Below are positions 17,900-25,352 of a stretch of DNA of 64,000 nt, piece by piece (position 1 is the stretch's first letter; each line of letters opens with the position of its first letter). Under the pieces are notes generated by a model. It ran no database searches. It was given only the letters and a program-made list of their open reading frames with translations, and had not been told where the DNA came from. The DNA comes from Stutzerimonas stutzeri (GTDB lineage Bacteria; Pseudomonadota; Gammaproteobacteria; Pseudomonadales; Pseudomonadaceae), in contig NZ_CP139348.1 in assembly GCF_038561965.1 (NCBI RefSeq), positions 1,984,001 through 2,048,000 on the forward strand, read 5' to 3'. A program made the translations under genes and the position numbers.

Positions 17900-18301
17900 A
17901 TGTTCACTTCCCCCTTACTCAAGCGAGTCGCGACGGTCCTGGCTGCTCTACACATCCTTCTGGTGGCACAGATTCCACTTGCGCAAGCTGCGATGATCGG
18001 CACGCCAGAAGTCGTTGCCGAACACCAGCAGCAGGTGGACCGGCAGCAATTGCTTTCCATGCTCGATGATCAGGACGTGCAGAAAAAACTCGAGTCGATG
18101 GGTGTAGAGCGCGACCAGGTCGAAAAGCGAATCAATGGTCTGACGGCCGCTGAGCTGGCTCAGTTCAATCAGCAGCTAGATCAGGCGCCTGCTGGTGCGG
18201 GTGTGGTGGGCGTGATCGTACTGTTCCTGGTGATCTTCATCATCACTGACATGCTCTGTGCAACCAACATCTTCAACTTCGTCAACTGCGTCAACCGTTG
18301 A
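17900..18301 (+). CDS. PA2779-like small exported/membrane protein
   Basis: 133 residues starting MFTSPLLKRVATVLAAL, preceded by AAGGAG. It has an N-terminal hydrophobic signal, a charged coiled-coil-like middle (VDRQQLLSMLDDQDVQKKL and QVEKRINGLT) and a C-terminal membrane segment (VVGVIVLFLVIFIITDML). It is translationally coupled to the next gene (TTGA overlap). This pair occurs together in Pseudomonas (PA2779/PA2778 in PAO1, from memory); its job is unknown. Confidence 0.78.
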   Translation: MFTSPLLKRVATVLAALHILLVAQIPLAQAAMIGTPEVVAEHQQQVDRQQLLSMLDDQDVQKKLESMGVERDQVEKRINGLTAAELAQFNQQLDQAPAGAGVVGVIVLFLVIFIITDMLCATNIFNFVNCVNR

Positions 18302-19251
18302 GTCAGCGGCTACTCATACTGCTGCTGTTCGCGGTGCTCGGCGGCTGCGCTCGGACGGCGGTTACGCTTGTCGACGATGCGCAGCTTCCGGCGAGGGCAG
18401 AGCTGGTTGAGGTGCCGTTCTATCCGCAGGACGAGTACCAATGCGGGCCCGCTGCGCTGGCAACAATGCTCTCGCAGCGAGGTGTCGCTACGACGCCGGA
18501 CGCGCTGGTGGATCAGGTTTACATTCCTCAGCGCAAAGGCAGCCTGCAGGTCGAAATGGTCGCTGCGGCTCGTTCGAGCGGTCTTCTCGTGTATCCGCTG
18601 CAACCACGTCTTGAGGATCTGCTTGCCGAAGTAGCAGCAGGTAATCCTGTGTTGGTATTGCAAAATCTTGCTTTTGATCGCTGGCCGCAATGGCACTTCG
18701 CCGTGGTAGTAGGCTATGACCTCCCGAAGCAGCAAATTGTTTTGCGTTCCGGCACGACGAAGCGCTGGGTAGGCAGTTTCCGTGAGTTCGAGCGTTCTTG
18801 GGCCAAGGCCGAGCGTTGGGCTGTGGTTACGCTCAGGCCTGATCAGATGCCATCCACGGCACGGGAAACGGTCTGGCTACGCAGTGCGAGCGACCTCGAA
18901 GAGGTGGGGCGGACCCGCGCTGCTCAGGTTGCGTATGAGGCCGCGGCAGCGCACTGGAATTCGGCACTCTCGCGGTTTGCACTAGCGAACAGTCAGTATG
19001 CAGTTGGAGAAAAGGCTGCGGCTGAAGAGTCGCTGCGTATGAGTGTCCGTCTCGATCCAGGCTTCGCCATTGGCTGGTTCAATCTTTCGCAGGTGCTGGC
19101 TGAGCGGGGTTGTGGCTCTCTTGCCCGAGATGCGCAAGCCTGCGCTGTACGAATTGCCCCGGATGATGCTCGCCTCAAAGCGCCGTTGCCGGCGCAAGGG
19201 AGCGGACAAGCGGCTCAATGCCTTCCGATTCCACTGTGTTCTTCACCCTGA
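18298..19251 (+). CDS. PA2778-like C39-type cysteine peptidase lipoprotein with TPR region
   Basis: 317 residues with a TTG start that overlaps the stop of the preceding gene. The lipobox LGGC at the N-terminus predicts an envelope lipoprotein. A papain-like C39 peptidase domain follows, with the catalytic cysteine in EYQCGPAALATML and the histidine in WPQWHFAVVVGYD. The last 100 residues form TPR-like helices (TRAAQVAYEAAAAHWNSAL). It may process its small partner or another exported peptide, but no substrate is evident. Confidence 0.82.
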   Translation: MSQRLLILLLFAVLGGCARTAVTLVDDAQLPARAELVEVPFYPQDEYQCGPAALATMLSQRGVATTPDALVDQVYIPQRKGSLQVEMVAAARSSGLLVYPLQPRLEDLLAEVAAGNPVLVLQNLAFDRWPQWHFAVVVGYDLPKQQIVLRSGTTKRWVGSFREFERSWAKAERWAVVTLRPDQMPSTARETVWLRSASDLEEVGRTRAAQVAYEAAAAHWNSALSRFALANSQYAVGEKAAAEESLRMSVRLDPGFAIGWFNLSQVLAERGCGSLARDAQACAVRIAPDDARLKAPLPAQGSGQAAQCLPIPLCSSP

Positions 19252-19254
19252 TTA

Positions 19255-20538
19255 TCAGAAGCCAAGCCTGTCACGAAGGCTGTAATACATAGCGCCGAGC
19301 GCGCTCAGCGGCACCTGAAAACGCTGCCCTCCGGGGAATGGATAATGAGGCAAGCTGGCAAACGCATCGAATCTCTCCGCTTGGCCGCTGAGGGCTTCGG
19401 CGATCACCTTTCCTGCCACGTGTGTATAGGTAACGCCGTGGCCGCTGCAACCTTGCGAATAGTAGATATTGTTGCCCAGTCGCCCGACCTGGGGTAGTCG
19501 TGACAGCGTCAACAGAAAGTTACCCGTCCACGCATAGTCGATCTTCACTTTTTCTAGTTGTGGGAAGGTCTTCAGCATTTTTGGGCGGATGATCGATTCG
19601 ATATCGGCAGGGTCGCGTGCACCATAGACGACTCCGCCCCCGTAAATGAGGCGTTTATCAGCCGATAGCCGATAGTAGTCGAGCAGGTAATTGCAATCCT
19701 CAACACAGTAGTCCTGCGGCAGAAGATTGCGCGCGAGCTCATCGTCCAGCGGCTCGGTCGCTATCACTTGTGTGCCACAAGGCATCGACTTAGCAGCCAG
19801 CTCAGGAACCAGATCGCCCAAATAAGCGTTACCTGCAACCACAACGAATTTCGAGCGAACGGTCCCCTTGGGTGTATGCACCAGCGGTGTTTCGCCTCGT
19901 TCGATTCGAGTGGCGGGGGAGTATTCGTGGATGGTTCCGCCCAGCGACTCGATGGCAGTGGCTTCGCCGAGCGCGAGATTGAGTGGATGAATATGGCCGC
20001 CATGCTTGTCGAGCATGCCTCCCGCATATCGGTCACACGCGACTACCCTCCGCATGTCTTGCTCATCCAGTAGCTCTAGATGCTGGTAGCCGTATCGTTC
20101 CCAAAGTGCTTTTTGCGTTTCAAGGTGGTGCAGCTGTTTCTGATTGAAGGCGGCGAACACGCCCCCGTCTTTCAGATCGCATTGAATATCGTAGCGAGCG
20201 ACTCGTTCGCGAATAATCCGACCGCCTTCAAACGCCATTGCACCGATCATCTTTGCTGCTTTGGCGCTAGCGCTGCGCTCAATGCTATCCAGGTCACGGC
20301 TGTAGCTATTGACGATCTGTCCGCCGTTGCGTCCGGAGGCGCCAAAGCCAACTTTTACTGCTTCAAGGACGACTACGCTGTAACCCTTTTCGAGCAGAAA
20401 CAGAGCGGTCGACAAGCCGGTATATCCTGCGCCGATCACGCACACGTCCGCCTGCTTGTCTTCCTGAAGCTCCGGTCGAGCTGCCGCTGTAGTCGCGGTG
20501 GCTGCATAGTAGGAAGCTGGATAATCCTTGTGCGGCAT
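19255..20538 (-). CDS. FAD-dependent amine oxidoreductase (DAO family, PuuB/PauB-like)
   Basis: 427 residues. The Rossmann FAD motif VCVIGAGYTGLSTALFL is at residues about 32-48, followed by the VGFGASGRNGGQ motif typical of gamma-glutamylputrescine oxidases and related amine oxidases. The C-terminal GCSGHGVTYTHVAGKVIAEA closes the FAD site. It could oxidise gamma-glutamyl-polyamines or another secondary amine. It converges on the peptidase gene and has no pathway neighbours, so the substrate is open. Confidence 0.83.
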   Translation of the reverse strand: MPHKDYPASYYAATATTAAARPELQEDKQADVCVIGAGYTGLSTALFLLEKGYSVVVLEAVKVGFGASGRNGGQIVNSYSRDLDSIERSASAKAAKMIGAMAFEGGRIIRERVARYDIQCDLKDGGVFAAFNQKQLHHLETQKALWERYGYQHLELLDEQDMRRVVACDRYAGGMLDKHGGHIHPLNLALGEATAIESLGGTIHEYSPATRIERGETPLVHTPKGTVRSKFVVVAGNAYLGDLVPELAAKSMPCGTQVIATEPLDDELARNLLPQDYCVEDCNYLLDYYRLSADKRLIYGGGVVYGARDPADIESIIRPKMLKTFPQLEKVKIDYAWTGNFLLTLSRLPQVGRLGNNIYYSQGCSGHGVTYTHVAGKVIAEALSGQAERFDAFASLPHYPFPGGQRFQVPLSALGAMYYSLRDRLGF

Positions 20539-20664
20539 ATTGGATGCTCCGTTCTGAATATTTTACGCATGCTAGCGCTTAAGACTGCCGCTCGCCAGAC
20601 TGCGAGCCCGCTGCGCACGTGTTTCCAAAATTTCCAGATATCAGTGAGTTAGAAGAAAAAGCGC

Positions 20665-20692
20665 TTGACTCTTTTTTTTCTGGCTTTAGAAT
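20665..20692 (+). promoter_or_regulatory. Promoter of tRNA-Val(GAC)
   Basis: TTGACT and TAGAAT with a 16-bp spacer, followed by a GC-rich discriminator (GCGCCCCC) just before the tRNA, as expected for a stringently controlled stable-RNA promoter. Confidence 0.75.
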
Positions 20693-20705
20693 GCGCCCCC
20701 ATCGA

Positions 20706-20782
20706 AGGCACATAGCTCAGTTGGTTAGAGCACCACCTTGACATGGTGGGGGTCGTTGGTTCGAATCCAATTGTGCCTACCA
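20706..20782 (+). tRNA. tRNA-Val, anticodon GAC
   Basis: 77 nt with encoded CCA. Acceptor AGGCACA pairs with TGTGCCT, and the anticodon loop TTGACAT within CCACC/GGTGG gives GAC. The T arm is GGTTCGAATCC-like. Confidence 0.97.
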
Positions 20783-20791
20783 ATTCGATTA

Positions 20792-20819
20792 AAGGGTCGC
20801 GCAAGCGACCCTTTTTTTT
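20792..20819 (+). terminator. Terminator of tRNA-Val
   Basis: AAGGGTCGC / GCGACCCTT stem with a GCAA tetraloop and a run of eight T residues. Confidence 0.95.
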
Positions 20820-21011
20820 GGCTTGCTTGTCAGTGCTTCTGCTTTCTGAAAGCATCGCCAGTCTTGTTTTCCTCCAGTGACTTCGGTTCGGTCGAGGTGA
20901 GCTCATCAAGCGCCTGCCATTGTGCGGCAGGCATGCTCGCCGAATCGCTTTACTGGCTCATCCCAACCCATGTGGCCTTTAGTACGGGTCACCACTAGGA
21001 GAGGAGGCGCC

Positions 21012-22934
21012 ATGCCCACCATTACTCTTCCCGATGGCAGTCAGCGTTCGTTTGATCATCCAGTTACCGTGGCTGAGGTGGCTCAGTCCATTGGCGCTGG
21101 TCTTGCCAAAGCGACCGTCGCAGGCAAGGTTGACGGCAAGTTGGTCGATGCCTGTGATCTGATTGCACAGGACGCGACGCTGCAGATCATCACGCCGAAG
21201 GATGCGGAAGGGCTGGAGATCATTCGCCACTCTTGTGCGCACCTGATCGGGCATGCGGTGAAGCAGCTATATCCGACGGCTCGAATGGTTATCGGGCCAG
21301 TCATCGATGAGGGCTTCTATTACGATATCGCCTACGAGCGGCCCTTTACTCCTGATGATGTCTCTGCCATCGAACAGCGTATGCGTGAGCTGATCGATCA
21401 CGATTACGACGTCATCAAAAAGATGACGCCACGTGCTGAGGTCATCGAGGTGTTCCAGTCGCGCGGTGAGGACTACAAGCTGCGCCTGGTCGAGGATATG
21501 CCCAACGAGCAGGCGATGGGTTTGTACTACCACGAAGAATACGTCGACATGTGCCGTGGTCCGCATGTACCGAATACACGCTTTCTGAAGTCGTTCAAGC
21601 TTACCAAGTTGTCTGGTGCGTACTGGCGCGGCGACGCAAAGAACGAGCAGTTGCAGCGTATCTACGGTACTGCCTGGGCGGATAAGAAGCAGCTGGCTGC
21701 CTATATCCAGCGCATCGAGGAAGCTGAAAAGCGCGACCATCGCAAGATCGGCAAGCGGCTTGACCTGTTTCATACGCAGGAAGAGGCGCCGGGCATGGTG
21801 TTCTGGCATCCGAATGGTTGGACGCTTTACCAGGTGCTTGAGCAGTACATGCGGCAGGTACAGCGCGAAAACGGATATCTGGAGATCAGAACCCCGCAAG
21901 TAGTCGATCGCGTGCTCTGGGAAAAGTCCGGACACTGGGCCAATTACGCCGAAAACATGTTCACGACTGAGTCGGAGAGCCGCGATTACGCGATCAAACC
22001 GATGAACTGTCCGTGCCATGTGCAGGTATATAACCAAGGTTTGAAAAGCTATCGCGAGCTTCCGTTGCGCCTAGCAGAGTTTGGCGCTTGCCATCGTAAC
22101 GAGCCGTCCGGTGCGTTGCACGGCATCATGCGTGTGCGTGGTTTTACCCAGGATGATGCGCATATCTTCTGTACGGAAGAGCAGATGCAGGCCGAGTCTG
22201 CGGCGTTTATCAAGCTGACGCAGGCGGTGTATGCCGACTTCGGTTTCTCGGACATCGAGCTGAAGCTGTCTACCCGTCCCGAGAAACGCGTAGGCTCGGA
22301 TGAACTCTGGGACAGGGCTGAAGCGGCTCTCGCCTCGGCGCTGGAAATTGCCGGCCTACCTTATGATCTGCAACCTGGTGAGGGTGCGTTCTACGGTCCT
22401 AAGATCGAGTTCTCCCTGCGCGATTGTCTCGGGCGGGTATGGCAATGCGGCACGCTGCAGTTGGATTTCAATCTGCCGGTGCGTCTCGGCGCGGAATACG
22501 TTAGTGAGAACAATGATCGACAGCATCCGGTCATGTTGCACAGAGCGATCCTTGGATCTTTCGAGCGCTTCATTGGTATTCTGATCGAGCACTATGAAGG
22601 AGCTTTCCCTGCGTGGCTCGCGCCGACGCAGGCGGTGATCATGAATATCACCGATAAGCAGGCCGTTTTTGCCGCTGAAGTCGAAAAAACGCTCCTCCAA
22701 AGCGGCCTCCGTGCCAAGTGTGACTTGAGAAACGAAAAGATCGGCTTTAAAATCCGCGAGCATACCTTGCTCAAGGTTCCCTATCTTCTGGTTATCGGAG
22801 ATCGGGAAGTCGAGACACGATCCGTTGCTGTGCGCACGCGTGAAGGCGTTGATCTGGGCTCCATGCCCCTTGATGACTTCGCCCAGTTGCTGACACAAGC
22901 GGTTTCCCGGCGTGGTCGCCAAGAATTGGAGTAA
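21012..22934 (+). CDS. thrS: Threonyl-tRNA synthetase
   Basis: 640 residues from MPTITLPDGSQRSFDHPVTV, with a strong GGAGAGGAGG site; the frame open from 20922 is not needed. It charges tRNA-Thr. Domains in order: TGS (1-62), the second additional editing domain with HSCAHLIGHAVKQLYP and the HxxxH/C zinc-type set, the class II core with motif 2 (ACHRNEPSGALHGIMRVRGF) and motif 3 (HRAILGSFERF), then the anticodon-binding domain. First gene of the translation operon. Confidence 0.97.
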   Translation: MPTITLPDGSQRSFDHPVTVAEVAQSIGAGLAKATVAGKVDGKLVDACDLIAQDATLQIITPKDAEGLEIIRHSCAHLIGHAVKQLYPTARMVIGPVIDEGFYYDIAYERPFTPDDVSAIEQRMRELIDHDYDVIKKMTPRAEVIEVFQSRGEDYKLRLVEDMPNEQAMGLYYHEEYVDMCRGPHVPNTRFLKSFKLTKLSGAYWRGDAKNEQLQRIYGTAWADKKQLAAYIQRIEEAEKRDHRKIGKRLDLFHTQEEAPGMVFWHPNGWTLYQVLEQYMRQVQRENGYLEIRTPQVVDRVLWEKSGHWANYAENMFTTESESRDYAIKPMNCPCHVQVYNQGLKSYRELPLRLAEFGACHRNEPSGALHGIMRVRGFTQDDAHIFCTEEQMQAESAAFIKLTQAVYADFGFSDIELKLSTRPEKRVGSDELWDRAEAALASALEIAGLPYDLQPGEGAFYGPKIEFSLRDCLGRVWQCGTLQLDFNLPVRLGAEYVSENNDRQHPVMLHRAILGSFERFIGILIEHYEGAFPAWLAPTQAVIMNITDKQAVFAAEVEKTLLQSGLRAKCDLRNEKIGFKIREHTLLKVPYLLVIGDREVETRSVAVRTREGVDLGSMPLDDFAQLLTQAVSRRGRQELE

Positions 22935-22936
22935 TA

Positions 22937-23485
22937 ATTATTAAGCGTGAAATGAGACAGGATAAACGAGCTGCACCCAAGGCCCCGATCAACGAGAATA
23001 TCTCGGCTCGTGAGGTCCGTTTGATTGGTGCTGATGGCGAGCAGGTTGGCATCGTCTCGATTGATGAAGCGCTTCGTATAGCTGAAGAAGCCAAGTTGGA
23101 TCTGGTGGAAATTTCCGCCGATGCGGTTCCTCCTGTATGCCGGATCATGGATTACGGCAAGCATCTGTTTGAAAAGAAGAAGCAGGTTGCTGCAGCGAAG
23201 AAGAACCAGAAGCAGATCCAGGTTAAAGAAATAAAGTTTCGTCCAGGGACGGAAGAAGGGGACTACCAGGTCAAGCTTCGTAACCTGGTGCGTTTCCTGA
23301 GTGAAGGGGACAGGGCCAAGGTTTCGTTGAGATTCCGCGGCCGTGAGATGGCCCATCAGGAGCTGGGGATGGAATTGTTGAAGCGGGTCGAAACCGATCT
23401 CGCTGAATATGGTTCGGTCGAACAGCATCCGAAGATGGAAGGACGCCAGCTGATCATGGTCATCGCTCCCAAGAAGAAAAAGTAA
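22937..23485 (+). CDS. infC: Translation initiation factor IF-3 (non-AUG start)
   Basis: IF3 binds the 30S subunit and checks start-codon fidelity. The protein runs IKREMRQDKRAAPKAP and ends IAPKKKK. The first ATG in frame is at 22952, but family sequence continues upstream through ATT ATT AAG CGT GAA, with GGAG just before it (22928-22931). I therefore place the start at an ATT codon (22937 or 22940), as in most infC genes, where the rare start codon mediates autoregulation. It begins three bases after the thrS stop. Confidence 0.92.
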   Translation: MIKREMRQDKRAAPKAPINENISAREVRLIGADGEQVGIVSIDEALRIAEEAKLDLVEISADAVPPVCRIMDYGKHLFEKKKQVAAAKKNQKQIQVKEIKFRPGTEEGDYQVKLRNLVRFLSEGDRAKVSLRFRGREMAHQELGMELLKRVETDLAEYGSVEQHPKMEGRQLIMVIAPKKKK

Positions 23486-23547
23486 CCCCCAGGGCACTGG
23501 CAGGCCTTGCGGTTATTTGTAATCACCCACAATGTGGAGTACCGAAC

Positions 23548-23742
23548 ATGCCAAAGATGAAGACTAAAAGTGGTGCTGCGAAGCGCTTCAAGAAGACTGC
23601 TAACGGCTTCAAGCACAAGCACGCTTTCAAGAGCCACATCCTGACCAAGATGTCCACCAAGCGTAAGCGTCAGCTGCGCGGTTGCTCGCAAGTGCACCCG
23701 TCCGACGTTGCAAAGGTGGCGCGCATGCTGCGCGTTCGTTGA
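23548..23742 (+). CDS. rpmI: 50S ribosomal protein L35
   Basis: 64 residues, MPKMKTKSGAAKRFKKTANG..., the highly basic L35 pattern, with TGGAGT as ribosome binding site. It lies 62 bp after infC and 27 bp before rplT. In other gammaproteobacteria L20 binds upstream of rpmI and represses both genes; I did not model that structure here. Confidence 0.98.
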   Translation: MPKMKTKSGAAKRFKKTANGFKHKHAFKSHILTKMSTKRKRQLRGCSQVHPSDVAKVARMLRVR

Positions 23743-23769
23743 TTCGGTCAAGACTCAGAGGAATAACTC

Positions 23770-24126
23770 ATGGCTCGTGTTAAGCGTGGCGTCGTTGCCC
23801 GTCGTCGTCACAAGAAGATTCTGAAGCTCGCCAAAGGCTACTACGGAGCGCGTTCGCGCGTATTCCGCGTTGCCAAGCAGGCGGTAATCAAGGCTGGCCA
23901 ATATGCCTACCGTGACCGCCGTCAGCGGAAGCGTCAGTTCCGCGCTCTGTGGATTGCCCGTATCAATGCTGGTGCTCGTGTCAACGGTCTGTCCTACAGC
24001 CGTCTGATCGCCGGTCTGAAAAAGGCGGCCATCGAGATCGACCGTAAGGTTCTGGCCGACCTGGCAGTAAACGAAAAAGCGGCGTTTGCTGCGATTGTCG
24101 AGAAAGCCAAAGCTTCTCTGGCTTAA
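23770..24126 (+). CDS. rplT: 50S ribosomal protein L20
   Basis: 118 residues, MARVKRGVVARRRHKKILKL..., matching L20 throughout (KGYYGARSRVFRVAKQAV, SYSRLIAGLKKA). L20 nucleates early 50S assembly and represses its own operon. A long stable hairpin follows 40 bp after the stop. Confidence 0.98.
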   Translation: MARVKRGVVARRRHKKILKLAKGYYGARSRVFRVAKQAVIKAGQYAYRDRRQRKRQFRALWIARINAGARVNGLSYSRLIAGLKKAAIEIDRKVLADLAVNEKAAFAAIVEKAKASLA

Positions 24127-24168
24127 GCCCCGGCAATCGCGAATTTTCGGATTCGTTGCAACGTCATC

Positions 24169-24203
24169 AATAGGGGAAGAGCCTTGTGCTCTTCCCCTAT
24201 TTC
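24169..24203 (+). terminator. Long hairpin between rplT and pheS (terminator or attenuator)
   Basis: A perfect 14-bp stem, AATAGGGGAAGAGC / GCTCTTCCCCTATT, with a 5-nt loop and only a short T tract (TTTCGT). It would terminate part of the rplT transcripts while letting some continue into pheST. No phenylalanine-rich leader peptide is visible, unlike E. coli pheST. Confidence 0.7.
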
Positions 24204-24300
24204 GTATCTGAGAGGGGCTTTTGCAAAAGGGCGTTTGGCTGTCGCTAGCTATAAGGCGATGACCAGCGCGGTTCTGCAAGAACCTCTGGAGGTTGTGTAC

Positions 24301-25317
24301 ATGGAAAATCTGGATGCACTGGTCTCGCAAGCGCTTGAGGCTGTGCAACGAAGCGAAGACATCGGGACCCTCGAGCAAGTGCGCGTCCAGTATCTGGGCA
24401 AGAAGGGCGAACTCACCCAGCTGATGCAAACCCTGGGGAAGCTGTCTGCTGAGGAGCGTCCGCAGGCCGGCGCGCTGATCAACGCAGCCAAGAGCCGCGT
24501 TCAAGATGTACTGAATGCTCGCAAGGCTGACTTGGAGCAGGCGGCCTTGAATGCCAAGCTCGCGGCCGAGCAAATTGATGTGACCTTGCCTGGGCGCGGC
24601 GAGCTGTCAGGTGGGCTGCATCCGGTAACTCGTACATTGGAGCGCGTCGAGCAGTTCTTCAGTCATATCGGCTATAGCGTGGCGGAAGGGCCTGAGGTCG
24701 AAGACGATTATCACAACTTCGAGGCGCTGAATATTCCAGGGCACCACCCCGCGCGGGCGATGCACGATACGTTCTACTTCAATGCCAACATGTTGCTGCG
24801 CACCCATACCTCGCCGGTTCAGGTGCGCACCATGGAGTCACGTCAGCCGCCTATTCGTATCGTCTGTCCGGGGCGCGTCTATCGCTGCGATTCTGATATC
24901 ACCCATTCCCCGATGTTTCATCAGGTCGAAGGGCTGCTGATCGACGAGGGTGTCAGTTTTGCCGATCTCAAGGGCACCATCGAAGAGTTCCTTCGGGTGT
25001 TCTTTGAAAAGCCGCTCGGTGTTCGCTTCCGTCCTTCGTTCTTTCCGTTCACCGAGCCCTCGGCCGAAGTCGACATGCAGTGCGTAATGTGCAGCGGCAA
25101 GGGGTGCCGTGTATGCAAGCAGACCGGCTGGCTTGAAGTCATGGGCTGCGGCATGGTGCATCCAAACGTATTGCGGATGTCCGGGATCGATCCGGAGCGC
25201 TACTCCGGATTTGCTTTCGGCATGGGTGTAGAGCGTCTTGCCATGCTGCGTTACGGTGTCAATGACTTGCGCCTGTTCTTCGACAACGACCTGCGGTTCC
25301 TTGCGCAATTTCGCTAG
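24301..25317 (+). CDS. pheS: Phenylalanyl-tRNA synthetase alpha subunit
   Basis: 338 residues from MENLDALVSQALEAVQRSED, with GGAGG ahead of the ATG. It forms the catalytic half of the (alpha-beta)2 enzyme. Landmarks: N-terminal coiled coil for tRNA contact, motif 2 (PIRIVCPGRVYRCDSDITHS), the Phe-binding FFPFTEPSAEVD, and motif 3 (FAFGMGVERLAMLRYG). In-frame sequence upstream from 24184 is part of the hairpin leader and not coding. Confidence 0.97.
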   Translation: MENLDALVSQALEAVQRSEDIGTLEQVRVQYLGKKGELTQLMQTLGKLSAEERPQAGALINAAKSRVQDVLNARKADLEQAALNAKLAAEQIDVTLPGRGELSGGLHPVTRTLERVEQFFSHIGYSVAEGPEVEDDYHNFEALNIPGHHPARAMHDTFYFNANMLLRTHTSPVQVRTMESRQPPIRIVCPGRVYRCDSDITHSPMFHQVEGLLIDEGVSFADLKGTIEEFLRVFFEKPLGVRFRPSFFPFTEPSAEVDMQCVMCSGKGCRVCKQTGWLEVMGCGMVHPNVLRMSGIDPERYSGFAFGMGVERLAMLRYGVNDLRLFFDNDLRFLAQFR

Positions 25318-25352
25318 TACCGCCGCCCGTCAACGAATATTAGGAGAGCAGG

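Noticed and set aside
20820..21011. T-box or attenuator before thrS
   Set aside because: T-boxes are not expected in gammaproteobacteria and no specifier structure or leader peptide is visible; only short inverted repeats occur.
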